This document shows positions 1-9,606 of a DNA stretch of 64,000 nucleotides, piece after piece. The stretch is taken from positions 97,572-161,571 of the forward strand of contig JADKGF010000007.1 of NCBI GenBank assembly GCA_016717105.1, in the 5' to 3' direction. The translations under genes were made by a program, and so were the position numbers. The notes beneath the pieces are model-generated. The model was not told the DNA's origin, did no database searches, and saw nothing but the letters and a program-made list of their open reading frames with translations. The DNA comes from Saprospiraceae bacterium. Lineage in GTDB: Bacteria > Bacteroidota > Bacteroidia > Chitinophagales > Saprospiraceae. Positions within the stretch are counted from its first letter, which is position 1; every line of letters starts with the position of its first letter.

Positions 1-1675
1 CTTTGCGATACAAGTGTTGTTTTTTTACATCGGAACTAGACGATGGGATCCATGATATACTTACTGACTTGCCATGTACATCATAATGATTAAACACTGG
101 TGACACAGGTGGTACTATGTCTGGCTTGGTGACTTCGAGGATGTCGGAGTCGGGGCTGACATTAAAATTTTTGTCAAAAGTCCTGATTTTATAATAAATA
201 TTTTTTGTCAATGTATTGATCAGGATCGTATCCAAAAATTCAGGCCTATCGAGTCTTCCTTGGGAAATGGGTGTGAATTCATGATCCTTTTGATTGGCAT
301 ATAGAACCAAATATCCATTAAAATCGCGACCTTCGTACGGTGTCCAATCAATTTTTATTGCACCTGTCGTATCTATGGTATATTTCAGATTAGTAGGTTT
401 GGTAGGTGGAATGACATCATGCATGGTCACCAGTTGTGGCATCTGAAGACTGGCATTTTGTGCCGTATCTACGGCTGCCACTACATAATAATTGAACCCA
501 TGAGGATCAGCTGTCTTATCTATAAATTGAACAGCATCACGTGGCACTATGGTCTCATGGATCGGCTCGAATGGTCCTTCTACATTAGTCCCTCTACCTA
601 TTACATAACCAGCAAAATCTGATTCCTTTACGGCCTTTTTCCAAGATAAAGTGACGATATTGTCTTTCGTATTTTCGGTTGTAAAATCTGTAACCGCATC
701 AGGAGGCGTATGATCTCTTGCATTTCCAGTCACGATAGCAGAAGGAATTTCTTCGCTAAAATGGTCGATGCCTACGACTCGATAATAAAACTTTTTGTAA
801 TTGACACCTACGGAATCTCGATATTCGAAAAAGGAAAATGTACCATGCTTATTTTCATCTACACTTGGTGTAAAGGGCAACTGAGTGACTCGTGTCCATT
901 TTTTGCCATCATCAGACCTATCGATGTGGTACATGACAAATTGGTATTGTGCCATAGTATTGTCCCATCGGATGGCAATGGTTTTTTCTGTTCCGATACA
1001 TTCTGGTGTGGGCATCACTACTTTTTCAGTCGGTACTTTGGGATTTATATAGAATGAAGCTACTTCGCTAGGAATCATAGCTGTATCTACCATAGATTTG
1101 ATAAAGTAATTGTACGTATATTTCCGATCTATACCTTTATCTATGTATTTGATTCCCATCGCTTCACCAGCCAAAGGAGATCTGGCGGCTGCTATCACCG
1201 CTAGTATGTGATTGTTTTTGTTGTAATCATTGGCTTCCATGATTTGTGAAAAGGAAGACTGAGCATTGATGTTTATATTTTTATCATAGATCAATCCCCG
1301 AGAGATGTAAAAAGCGGTATCTTGTGACACTCGAAAATGGGCGTCCATCTTATCCAAAGGCCAAGGTTTGATGATGTTTTTGTTATTTAAGGTGTCCCAA
1401 CGGATAACTTTTTCTTCTGCACCAATAGTCGCCCGCACCAGCATATAACCTTTTTCTCTGCCCATCATCCACAAGTTGTGATTGGCAGGCATCCATCTTA
1501 GGATCACAGAATCACCTTGAACCTTAGCTATTAAAGCAATTTTTCTACTCATGATGCTGTCCAGTTGATGGTCTGTATACATTCGGGTGCTATCTAAACC
1601 ATCATTTTGGGCCTTGATGAATGATGCAATGTGGAGCAACATGCAGAGTAATATGTATTTAATTATAAGTTTCAT
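1..1675 (-). CDS. Secreted protein with fibronectin type III-like domains (C-terminus beyond left edge)
   Basis: The minus-strand frame is open from an ATG at 1675 to the left edge, so the C-terminus is missing. It begins with a signal peptide (MKLIIKYILLCMLLHIASF, then IKAQN). The body shows repeated stretches typical of fibronectin III folds, such as KENIVTLSWKK-like and GAIKIDWTPYEGRDFNGY strands, each followed by YYV/YYKI strands and a proline-rich linker (TPPDAVTDF, IPPTKPTNL, VPPVSPVF). No catalytic motif is visible. It is the last gene of a minus-strand cluster behind a small exported protein, a giant secreted protein and an outer-membrane barrel. It probably mediates binding or structure at the cell surface. 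Whether it ends in a T9SS sorting domain cannot be seen here. The protein family is inferred from strand pattern only. Confidence 0.75.
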   Translation of the reverse strand, partial: MKLIIKYILLCMLLHIASFIKAQNDGLDSTRMYTDHQLDSIMSRKIALIAKVQGDSVILRWMPANHNLWMMGREKGYMLVRATIGAEEKVIRWDTLNNKNIIKPWPLDKMDAHFRVSQDTAFYISRGLIYDKNININAQSSFSQIMEANDYNKNNHILAVIAAARSPLAGEAMGIKYIDKGIDRKYTYNYFIKSMVDTAMIPSEVASFYINPKVPTEKVVMPTPECIGTEKTIAIRWDNTMAQYQFVMYHIDRSDDGKKWTRVTQLPFTPSVDENKHGTFSFFEYRDSVGVNYKKFYYRVVGIDHFSEEIPSAIVTGNARDHTPPDAVTDFTTENTKDNIVTLSWKKAVKESDFAGYVIGRGTNVEGPFEPIHETIVPRDAVQFIDKTADPHGFNYYVVAAVDTAQNASLQMPQLVTMHDVIPPTKPTNLKYTIDTTGAIKIDWTPYEGRDFNGYLVLYANQKDHEFTPISQGRLDRPEFLDTILINTLTKNIYYKIRTFDKNFNVSPDSDILEVTKPDIVPPVSPVFNHYDVHGKSVSISWIPSSSSDVKKQHLYRK

Positions 1676-1695
1676 TATATTCAGATGTGTTTTTA

Positions 1696-2271
1696 TTATT
1701 TTATTCTAAATTGCCATTGGGCCACTTCCTGCCCACCAAATGCGGTATAAGCTGCTCCATAGGATCCACTACTAGATGGCAAAAAGTCTGTATTTTTTAT
1801 TACAGCGAACTTTACTTTTGTATTAGGGTAGTCACTGTATTTTCGGAAGGACATGTTGGCAAGGAATTCTATACCGGCCCTTGCCTTTGGGTTTATTGGA
1901 TTATGCCAATTACCGTCTCCTAATAAGTCCAAGCCTCCATATATCTCTATGTGATGTTCATTTAAACATCGACGGCTGATATCCCATAGTTTTGATTGAT
2001 CAATCCAATTATGAATGTGAACTTCATACGATATGGTAGTAGCTTGTGAGCCTACATTATAACTTGCAATTGGGCCTTGACCTATGCTTCCAATTATGTT
2101 ACTAGGTGCTTTAACTACCATAATCGGAGGATTTGATATTCCAAATTTTAACGAAGTGGATGATTTTACATTTAGAATACTACTGAAGGATGAAAAACCG
2201 AATTGACATGTTGCTAATGTATGTAAAAACATGATTGTCACTATTGTAAGACATATTTTTGTGTAACGCAT
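1696..2271 (-). CDS. Small exported protein of unknown function
   Basis: 191 residues. The N-terminus (MRYTKICLTIVTIMFLHTLA, then TCQF) is a signal peptide with a cleavage site near TCQ, so the protein is exported. The mature part is rich in Gly, Ser and aromatic residues, with alternating polar and hydrophobic stretches suggesting beta structure, and ends in QWQFRIK. No known domain or catalytic motif is recognised. It lies 25 bp downstream of the end of the giant secreted protein and 20 bp upstream of the FN3 protein, all on the minus strand. It is therefore probably co-transcribed with them and may be an accessory component of the same surface assembly. Confidence 0.6.
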   Translation of the reverse strand: MRYTKICLTIVTIMFLHTLATCQFGFSSFSSILNVKSSTSLKFGISNPPIMVVKAPSNIIGSIGQGPIASYNVGSQATTISYEVHIHNWIDQSKLWDISRRCLNEHHIEIYGGLDLLGDGNWHNPINPKARAGIEFLANMSFRKYSDYPNTKVKFAVIKNTDFLPSSSGSYGAAYTAFGGQEVAQWQFRIK

Positions 2272-2296
2272 ATTTTAATTTTTATCTATTAGTAAT

Positions 2297-2953
2297 TTAT
2301 TTTTTACTTTTATAATATTTACCAGAAATCCCGTCTAAACCTGAATTTATATTACCAAAATTAAAATCTATCAATGGTGGATCATAATTTTTGATATAAA
2401 TAGGTCCTTGTGCTCTGATATCCCCTACGGTCGCCATTTGCTCTATTGTTCTGATGTTATGGATGTCATATTTCTGCCGTAAATGTGGTTGAAATGAGTC
2501 AGATGTACCATTTCTAATGTTGAAATAATGGGAATAGATCGCATCTCCATGATCTCTATACCACGCATTGTCATGCAAATCCCTAAAATATACTTTAGGT
2601 TTAATGATGTAACTCTGCTCGATAAAGTTAAAATTTGACCCTTTTACTTCATATTGGTCAAAATTTTCGCCGCCTTTAAATGTCAGTGCATAAGTACCTC
2701 CTGGTGTGGATACTTCTGATGCTGTCACTGAATATGAATTTATTTTTTCTGCCATGGTACCATACTTACTAGTATTGAATCTAGCTTTATAAAGTTCTAC
2801 AGCATCAATGGCATCATAAGCATTGCCCGAAACTTTGGCAGATTTAAATTCAAATGACCTAGATCCGATGCCATCAGTACTGATTTGTGTTAAAGTAACG
2901 TCTTGGATATTTGTCACAGTATTAGGTGCAGATGATGCTTTGGGTTTTGCCAT
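2297..2953 (-). CDS. C-terminal segment of the giant TANFOR-like secreted protein (split by a frameshift)
   Basis: 218-residue open frame with an ATG at 2953, but probably not a separate gene. The same frame is open upstream of the ATG and reads a natural sequence (TFPIPPDLKRENRFYIKQ) back into the end of the 2983-5541 frame. Adding one A to the five-A run of the minus strand (plus positions 3020-3024) joins the two frames without a break. The segment has no signal peptide, fitting an internal piece. It contains aromatic-rich beta-type sequence (YIIKPKVYFRDLHDNAWYRD) and ends in a basic tail (GKYYKSKK). No sorting domain of the T9SS type is visible at the end. If the stop at 2983 is real, this would be a cytosolic orphan, which I find less likely. 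Confidence 0.6.
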   Translation of the reverse strand: MAKPKASSAPNTVTNIQDVTLTQISTDGIGSRSFEFKSAKVSGNAYDAIDAVELYKARFNTSKYGTMAEKINSYSVTASEVSTPGGTYALTFKGGENFDQYEVKGSNFNFIEQSYIIKPKVYFRDLHDNAWYRDHGDAIYSHYFNIRNGTSDSFQPHLRQKYDIHNIRTIEQMATVGDIRAQGPIYIKNYDPPLIDFNFGNINSGLDGISGKYYKSKK

Positions 2954-2982
2954 TTGTTTGATATAAAATCTATTTTCCCTTT

Positions 2983-5580
2983 TTAAATCAGGTGGTATAG
3001 GAAAGGTGTATTTAAGTTGTTTTTGGCCTCCATAAGAAAGGAAAAATCTCCAGTTCCTGCTGGCACATCTAGCCGAGTACTCCCATCCAAATCTTCGAAT
3101 CGGAAGATCACGTCATACTTGTCGATCAGGCACCCAATATATTCTTTCAATACGATGTACCCACTACTTTGGTCTTGTGGGAGAAAATAATTTTGACCTG
3201 GTTGTGGATAAGCATACATGACGGCTGATTCGCCACCTTCATCCAGACGAGTAGGGCAATCCTTTGTTCTGAATAAGCCGATTTTTTCTTGTACTACATT
3301 TACTTTTGATTTTTTGCCATCTGGTCCAGCTTTATAGACAAAGGCAGGTCTCCAGTTGCCACCTTCACGTTCATAAGCATTTACAGTAACCTTTATTTGG
3401 TAATTGGTTAAGGGTTCGAAAGATTTTGTTTTTGAGATGACACATGTTTGATTGTTGTCCCTCATATTCAGCATGATATCCGTTTTGGGTTTCTCATAAG
3501 TTTTGACCTTACTTTCAAAGGTTCTTCCATGTCGATCTTTACTAACTTTATTCGCGCCTTCATTGATAGTTACTGTTTGTTTGATATTGAAATATCTCAT
3601 ATAGGAGTTATTATTTCCATAGCCATCATCACTCTTTTGAAAGAACTCAATTTCTTTATCCACGGGCAAATTATAAGTGATGATAGGTTGACGTAATATG
3701 GATACTTCTTTACCAACAGGAGTGATATCTTGTATGATTGGTAGGTCATCAAATGGCCATGAATCATTGGCGAACTGGCATGGCTGACCAAACTTTACAT
3801 TAACACCACCACTACTTTTTACTAACCCTAATATATTCATATTGTAATTCAGTCTACCATTGATGAAGATAGGATTCGGTCCAGACATTCGTAAAAGTGC
3901 AGCCGCATTCATTTTAGCCACTGTAGCTGAAAATAGCCCACAATCTATTTCTAATCCAAATTGCAGATATCCGTACAGCTGTCCTTCAGCGTACCAGCCA
4001 TTAAAACCAGGGACGCCATAGTTTTCACGACCATTCGGGCCAACGACGATACATTCATCTTTCTTGGTCAATGCGATATCAAATCCTACACCAGAATTTA
4101 TGTTCAGACATATAGGTCCAAAACAACCTCCTGCATCTAGTTGGAAACCAGCTCCAAATGCCATGCCCGCTGAAGTTTTATTTCCACTATTAGATTGCTC
4201 CTGCAATATTTTCTGATTTTCTCTTGAAGCTTTCAAATCTGGAAATGCAGCCAATACTTGCATCGGTGGCTCAGGAAAGGTGATCCCTGTATTGCCTGTC
4301 ATAAAGTACGCATGGATCGTTACACCTACGATTTCTAGTATTTTGATCTTAGCTTGAATAGGGTTTGCACTTGTGCCTACAAAAACATACCATTCGTCAG
4401 GACTGACCAACATATCTAATTTGCCATTCACTGTAACAATACTTGCTATATTGGCACTAACTGTGGCGTTAAATGTAAATGTTTTTAGTGGAAAAACATA
4501 GGTGACACGTAATGCCCCATAAAGTGTGGTCGCACTTATATCCAACATACCTGTAGTTAAAATGAAAATTTCCCCAGTGATACCAAACTCTCTAACGGCA
4601 ATATTAGAATCACCGTTTTCATCAATGGTCGTTTCAAAATTCATTTCATATGTCCCTTTAAAATGGAGTACTTCCTTACTGGATAGACCCATTACAACCA
4701 TTATTTTGAAGCCTGTCACTCCTTTTTGAGGTGTATAATCATGCACCGTTCTGACTACATTTGGGCTCCCTTTGGTGAGCAAATCTTCCGCTTTTACTGG
4801 TGGTGGTGGTGCCATATTGTAATAAAAACCGCCGCCAAGTCCATAAATAGCCAAACAAGGAGGTAATTGAATTCCGACAGGAATGACGGCAAGTGCATCG
4901 ATATAAAAATATTTGTAATCTTCTTTGGCTCCAAATACAGCATTGACATCTATCATTACTGTACCAATGATGGATGCTTTTATTGATCCTAACACTGCAT
5001 CACCATATTTTTCATCATTTTTGAAAGATACCTTACCATCGATGGCAATAGGTCCGATATTACCCTGCAAGCCAATATCCTTAAGTACTGGAGCTGCAAG
5101 ACTCCAATTTGGCCTGTTGCCGTCCATATTGAGCTGAGCATAAATCCCAAACCCAAACTCAGCCGTAGGTATCGATGATATATCAGCCAGTTTGATATGT
5201 ACGTCAAAACTAAAGCCAGCTTTATTTCCCAAAATTTCAAACGTAGGTGTAGCCATTGTAATAGGAAATCCACCTACGCTTTCGGAGCCATCAGCATCAG
5301 ATGCGCCTACCATTTTCTGCGGACTCGCTAGACCCATTCTAAATTTATCGCATTTAATATAATCAGGTTTTGTTTGTACGACTAACCCTTCAAAAGACAT
5401 AAGTTCGAATGCTATATTGGGCAATGGCTTGAGACTAGAACCAGTGTTTATAGACATTCTACCATGTAAGGTTGCTTTTGCAAAGAAGTTGTTGCCATTA
5501 GCATTAGTACTTTCTACTATAATATTTGACGTTTTGTCCAATACAAAATTTGCAGCCCAAATAGGTACAACTAAGTTGTC
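2983..5580 (-). CDS. Central segment of the giant TANFOR-like secreted protein
   Basis: About 865 residues of continuous frame. The nominal start near 5541 is only a TTG; the frame is open upstream and reads PKDNLVVPIWAANFVLDKT, continuing the protein of the next upstream ORF. Removing one A from the AAAA run at 5581-5584 (minus strand) fuses the two. The segment has many alternating Gly/hydrophobic repeats (GFGIYAQLNMDG, IYGLGGGFYYNMAPPPP, AGMAFGAGFQLDAGG, YAEGQLYGYLQFGLEID) that look like a long beta-rich or barrel-like structure. The C-terminal third changes to Ig-like strands (LTNYQIKVTVNAYE, DKYDVIFRFEDL). No enzyme motif is seen. It likely forms the extracellular or periplasmic body of the protein. 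Confidence 0.65.
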   Translation of the reverse strand, partial: DNLVVPIWAANFVLDKTSNIIVESTNANGNNFFAKATLHGRMSINTGSSLKPLPNIAFELMSFEGLVVQTKPDYIKCDKFRMGLASPQKMVGASDADGSESVGGFPITMATPTFEILGNKAGFSFDVHIKLADISSIPTAEFGFGIYAQLNMDGNRPNWSLAAPVLKDIGLQGNIGPIAIDGKVSFKNDEKYGDAVLGSIKASIIGTVMIDVNAVFGAKEDYKYFYIDALAVIPVGIQLPPCLAIYGLGGGFYYNMAPPPPVKAEDLLTKGSPNVVRTVHDYTPQKGVTGFKIMVVMGLSSKEVLHFKGTYEMNFETTIDENGDSNIAVREFGITGEIFILTTGMLDISATTLYGALRVTYVFPLKTFTFNATVSANIASIVTVNGKLDMLVSPDEWYVFVGTSANPIQAKIKILEIVGVTIHAYFMTGNTGITFPEPPMQVLAAFPDLKASRENQKILQEQSNSGNKTSAGMAFGAGFQLDAGGCFGPICLNINSGVGFDIALTKKDECIVVGPNGRENYGVPGFNGWYAEGQLYGYLQFGLEIDCGLFSATVAKMNAAALLRMSGPNPIFINGRLNYNMNILGLVKSSGGVNVKFGQPCQFANDSWPFDDLPIIQDITPVGKEVSILRQPIITYNLPVDKEIEFFQKSDDGYGNNNSYMRYFNIKQTVTINEGANKVSKDRHGRTFESKVKTYEKPKTDIMLNMRDNNQTCVISKTKSFEPLTNYQIKVTVNAYEREGGNWRPAFVYKAGPDGKKSKVNVVQEKIGLFRTKDCPTRLDEGGESAVMYAYPQPGQNYFLPQDQSSGYIVLKEYIGCLIDKYDVIFRFEDLDGSTRLDVPAGTGDFSFLMEAKNNLNTPFLYHLI

Positions 5581-8050
5581 TTTTGGGCTGGATAATAAAC
5601 TGAAATTGTGCTTGCTGCCCAGCTGGGAAACTCAATGTACATGTATAGCCCAACTGACTTGCGGGGCTATTGATGACTTCTGCACTACCACCAGAGATAG
5701 GTAGGACTACCTTACCATCCATACCACTAGACTTAAAACTACTCTTCCAGATATTGACATTGATATTGTCTATACTGTAGTACCATCCTGCTAGATTTCC
5801 GTCTCCTATTGCTAAGACTGGATTGCCATTGGCAGCTTTACCCGCTACTATCTTGCCACAGAGTCCACCACCAGAGCCTTGGGTGATAAGCAGATCTTTT
5901 GCTACGATAGCCATAGGCTGTCCATTATTATTGAGTATGCCTGGCAATTGCACACCGATAGATGGAATATACACACCTCGCCATCCTACCTCATGGATCG
6001 CAATGCTTTCTGGCTGTGCAACATCCTCATTGGAATACGCTTGAGTGAATATAGGGCCATTGGCCTTGTGTTCGTCTGAGTGATCATACACCATCTTCTG
6101 GTCATTGGTCATTTTAAATACGAAGTCACCACCACTGCTGAGCTTAAAATCATCGACACTTCCCTCAGCAAACCAATCGTTCCAATGTGATCCTGCACCT
6201 CCCATTCTGACGACTACATCACCAATGTCACTGGCTTTTCTGATACTTGATGGCAATTTATAGTCAACACGAAGGCGCATGAATTTTTTACCATCTTCTT
6301 TAAATGTTACGTAAGTACCAGAATCCACTGCACTGCCAAAACCCTTGGTAGCCAATAGCTTTAGTCCTGATGAAGCCACATCAAAATCACTGCCCAGATA
6401 AAAAGTCCCTTCTCCACATATCGCCTTATCTTTACTAAAACAAATATTTTTTGCCCCTAATGCCAATGGAGTATTGATCTCCGGGATACTGACTATCACC
6501 GCAGCATTAAAAGAAGCCTGACGCTCTGTAAAAGTGATATCCGTAATAGAAATGGTACCTATAGGACCTAATCTGTCGAGTCCTAACGGAAGCTCAAAGC
6601 CTACACTTTTGGCTGTGCTCTCTATATTGGATATCATTTGATTTTTTGTCCTATCAACTATGTCTTGGGCCTCAGATGGCGAAATCGTTGGGATTCCGAC
6701 TTGAGGATTATTGGCAGACGGCATCAAGGAAGCACCAGGTTTTTTGATGCCTCCTACAGTGCCGTTCGCCACGAAAAGTTTATCATCTGCTGATTTCACA
6801 TAGATCTCATTGAATGCTACTTTAAGTTTGACCATTCCTGCTACATTCAATACAGGCATTTGTATCATCCCTGTCCCTTGGTATGAACCATTTGGGTTTA
6901 GACTTGCGTTAATGGATTCTATGGTGAATTCACCTATTTTTACTTGTTTGTTAGTGAGACTACCTTCATAGTTGGTACCGCCACCAAGCAGTTGTGCTAG
7001 ACAACTACAGTCAGCATCATTGGGCACGATGGGATTAATATTTGGTACGACTACGGCACTAGTATCAGATTGTGGGACAATATTTCCTATGCCACGATAA
7101 TTGAATGTACATATTTGACTCAAGCCATCATTTTCTATTGGGTAATTGCCCAAGACATCTCTAGCTTTCACGGCCCAAGCATAATGCCCCTCTTCGAGTA
7201 TGATATCGGCTATACCCAGCGAGTAATTGGCCTGTGTTAAATCTCGGACAGTAATGGCATTGATATTATTGCCAGTGACGGCACTCATCACTTCGTCTTG
7301 TGGGTCTGTGCCTTCTAGTAGTGGAACAATGTACAAATCATATACCACATCACTCAGTGCTATGCCAGCTACAACGCGTGTCCACATAAATGAGATATTC
7401 TGTGGTGTCCATTTAGTGACTTTGGTACTATCTCCACACAAAGGTGCGATGAGGCGAGGGGCATTTTTGTAGTCGATGACGAAACTCGTACAACCACTTC
7501 CTGCGGTAGGTACGGACAATTGGGCACCATTATCGTAATCATAAGCTGTGATGCACAAGGTATATCGACCTTCAGGTAAGATGCCATCCGCTAAGAGATC
7601 ATCTAGTGTAAGATCGCCATAAGATATATTGATATTTTGAGCAGTGAAAAACTCATATCCATCTCCATTAGCCAATAAATCATAAGGTACGCTTGGCTGG
7701 ACAATGTAAGGAGATCCAGGTTGAAAATCAGGATCAGTCTCTGCTATAAAACCCACATCACTTGTCAATCTCGCTCCTAGTTTTACATTTTTTGTAGATC
7801 CACTTGTATTATTCAACACCACAATAAGTTTATCTCTAAACTCAAGATAATCGCTCAAATATGGCGAATATGGTGGCAATACTGTGGTAGTGACTCTAAT
7901 ATGATTGGTAGGTTGCGCAGATAGCCTACTATTTGATGTAAATCCGAAACCAATGACTACCAAACAGATATAAAAAATCTTTGACCAATCAAAACGGTAA
8001 TCTTTGATATACTGACTCAAATTATTGTAGTAATTAAAATTGGTGCCCAT
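5504..8050 (-). CDS. N-terminal segment of the giant TANFOR-like secreted protein
   Basis: I chose the ATG at 8050, which overlaps the end of the upstream barrel gene by 17 bp. It precedes a signal sequence (FYICLVVIGFGFTSNSRLSA, cleavage near SAQP). The first mature residues contain TTTVLPPYSPYLSDYLEF, matching my recollection of the TANFOR-type N-terminal domain found in large Bacteroidota surface proteins (name tentative). Next come Ig-like strands (EGRYTLCITAYDYDNGAQL, HYAWAVKARDVLGNYPI) resembling fibronectin folds, and then long beta-rich sequence. The last residues before the stop at 5504 are Cys-rich and out of character, which supports a frameshift at 5581-5584. Together with the next two segments the intact protein would be about 1,900 residues. 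Confidence 0.65.
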   Translation of the reverse strand: MGTNFNYYNNLSQYIKDYRFDWSKIFYICLVVIGFGFTSNSRLSAQPTNHIRVTTTVLPPYSPYLSDYLEFRDKLIVVLNNTSGSTKNVKLGARLTSDVGFIAETDPDFQPGSPYIVQPSVPYDLLANGDGYEFFTAQNINISYGDLTLDDLLADGILPEGRYTLCITAYDYDNGAQLSVPTAGSGCTSFVIDYKNAPRLIAPLCGDSTKVTKWTPQNISFMWTRVVAGIALSDVVYDLYIVPLLEGTDPQDEVMSAVTGNNINAITVRDLTQANYSLGIADIILEEGHYAWAVKARDVLGNYPIENDGLSQICTFNYRGIGNIVPQSDTSAVVVPNINPIVPNDADCSCLAQLLGGGTNYEGSLTNKQVKIGEFTIESINASLNPNGSYQGTGMIQMPVLNVAGMVKLKVAFNEIYVKSADDKLFVANGTVGGIKKPGASLMPSANNPQVGIPTISPSEAQDIVDRTKNQMISNIESTAKSVGFELPLGLDRLGPIGTISITDITFTERQASFNAAVIVSIPEINTPLALGAKNICFSKDKAICGEGTFYLGSDFDVASSGLKLLATKGFGSAVDSGTYVTFKEDGKKFMRLRVDYKLPSSIRKASDIGDVVVRMGGAGSHWNDWFAEGSVDDFKLSSGGDFVFKMTNDQKMVYDHSDEHKANGPIFTQAYSNEDVAQPESIAIHEVGWRGVYIPSIGVQLPGILNNNGQPMAIVAKDLLITQGSGGGLCGKIVAGKAANGNPVLAIGDGNLAGWYYSIDNINVNIWKSSFKSSGMDGKVVLPISGGSAEVINSPASQLGYTCTLSFPAGQQAQFQFIIQPKRQLSCTYLGCKFCIGQNVKYYSRKY

Positions 8051-9494
8051 AAGATGCATTGATTGAGAATTGGTGATAAGAAATAGTTCTGATGGTTCCT
8101 GTATTAAATCCAAGTCCCAAATTGAGATTTTGTTTTTTAGTGATTAGTATTCGACCATTAAGCCTATTGGAAAATGATAGGTTTTTATCTCCCGTAGTTT
8201 CTCCCATTTGATTGATCGTCAATGTATTGGAAAGTGAAAGTTTATTGTCCTTCATCCATGATTTGCCTAGGGTAAATGATGCACCGTAGGCCAATAAATC
8301 TATCAGTTCATTGCGATTTATAGGATTAGAATTTCGATTCAAGTTATAATTGACACCAATTCCATATAAAAATTTGGTGACATTATTATTGTTTGAATAA
8401 TTGATATTTCCATTCATAGATTTAAAGACACTACCTTCAAAAGCATTGTATTCAAATACTTCATTATTTGTTTGTTGTTGGAGATTGAAGGTGATATTTT
8501 GGGATTTTTCATCAGTTTTTTTCATGATGTATGAACCACTCAATCCTATGGATTGACTAATACTTCTTACAGATATACTATCCATCAAGTGATCTTGGGT
8601 GGAATTGACATCTGTTCCATAATTTGAGAAATTGAAAGTGGACTGAAACCTTTCAGAAGGGACAAAAGAGATATTTAAAGCATAAATCGTGTTATGTGAA
8701 GTCTGTGCACTTTTTTTGAGCAAATTATCTGTTTGTAAACCAAAATTGCCTTCAATGGTGAGTTTTTCTGAAACTTTTATGGTAGGGTCGATGGTTATTT
8801 GCTGATTGTCTGCCTGAAAATAAAAAGTACCCATGGTCTTATAATCTGGATTGACACGTTTATATTTCAATCGAAGATCCAAGTACTTAAGATTGACACC
8901 TACAAAGGCTTCATAAGCAGCTAATAATTGTGTTGTACCATTGATCCTATTGTCTATAGACTTGACCCATGATGGCAAAGGCTTTTCGCCCAATGATCTT
9001 GCAAGAGTGTCCGCTGATGTAAAATTTCTATCTCGTGTGTAGATACTTAATGCGCCTTCTGCACCTACATAAAATCGTTTTATTCCTATTGTAGTACTCG
9101 CTGATAGTACACTATTTGTTGCAGGTCGAACCCTAAATTTTGAGTTGAATGATTGCAAACTATCTACTCTATCCGCAGCATTGAAGTAGGTGATATAAAG
9201 CGAGCTTTTGGTGTTTTGCACGCCAACTTTGACTCCATATCCATACCTTGCATATCGAGGTGCTACTCTGTTGTAATTAACATCCATGGTATCAAAATTT
9301 GTCTTTTGATTGATCCTGCCCATCATAAATCCTATGTAAAACCTTTTTGGCTTGAACTCAAACCCAGCACCATATATAGGTATGCCTGTATAAGCATAAT
9401 TTGAAAAACTTAGATTGCGATATCCCAGGTGCAGTTTTGTATTGGTAAAGTGATGACAAGTGAGAAAAACAGACCAATTACCGATTTCCCAATT
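8034..9494 (-). CDS. Outer-membrane beta-barrel protein, N-terminus missing
   Basis: The frame is open from just after a stop at 9495-9497 to 8034; the first ATG is at 9326. The 56 codons before that ATG are clearly protein-like (LHLGYRNLSFSNYAYTGIPI, then YGAGFEFKPKRFYIGF), so the gene starts upstream and its signal peptide is absent. The body is a series of amphipathic strands with aromatic girdles and ends in INASYGHQF, a terminal-Phe end typical of outer-membrane barrels. Only about 110 bp separate the blocked frame from the stop of the next gene. The N-terminus has therefore been lost or scrambled, by deletion or assembly. It sits directly upstream of, and overlaps, the giant secreted protein, suggesting it anchors or exports it. 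Confidence 0.65.
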   Translation of the reverse strand, partial: NWEIGNWSVFLTCHHFTNTKLHLGYRNLSFSNYAYTGIPIYGAGFEFKPKRFYIGFMMGRINQKTNFDTMDVNYNRVAPRYARYGYGVKVGVQNTKSSLYITYFNAADRVDSLQSFNSKFRVRPATNSVLSASTTIGIKRFYVGAEGALSIYTRDRNFTSADTLARSLGEKPLPSWVKSIDNRINGTTQLLAAYEAFVGVNLKYLDLRLKYKRVNPDYKTMGTFYFQADNQQITIDPTIKVSEKLTIEGNFGLQTDNLLKKSAQTSHNTIYALNISFVPSERFQSTFNFSNYGTDVNSTQDHLMDSISVRSISQSIGLSGSYIMKKTDEKSQNITFNLQQQTNNEVFEYNAFEGSVFKSMNGNINYSNNNNVTKFLYGIGVNYNLNRNSNPINRNELIDLLAYGASFTLGKSWMKDNKLSLSNTLTINQMGETTGDKNLSFSNRLNGRILITKKQNLNLGLGFNTGTIRTISYHQFSINASYGHQF

Positions 9495-9606
9495 TTATGT
9501 TGATATATATAGATCATTAAAAAATAGCTTTACAGAAATATTATTAATGCAAGAATCATATGGGTTTATAGTCAACTCAAATTCAGTGACCAAATAAAGG
9601 AAATAC

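Noticed and set aside
2983..5584. Programmed ribosomal frameshifting joining the giant protein's segments
   Set aside because: The sites are short A runs with opposite direction (one needs +1 base, the other -1), and similar indels occur in ordinary genes such as proC and lspA, so error is more likely.
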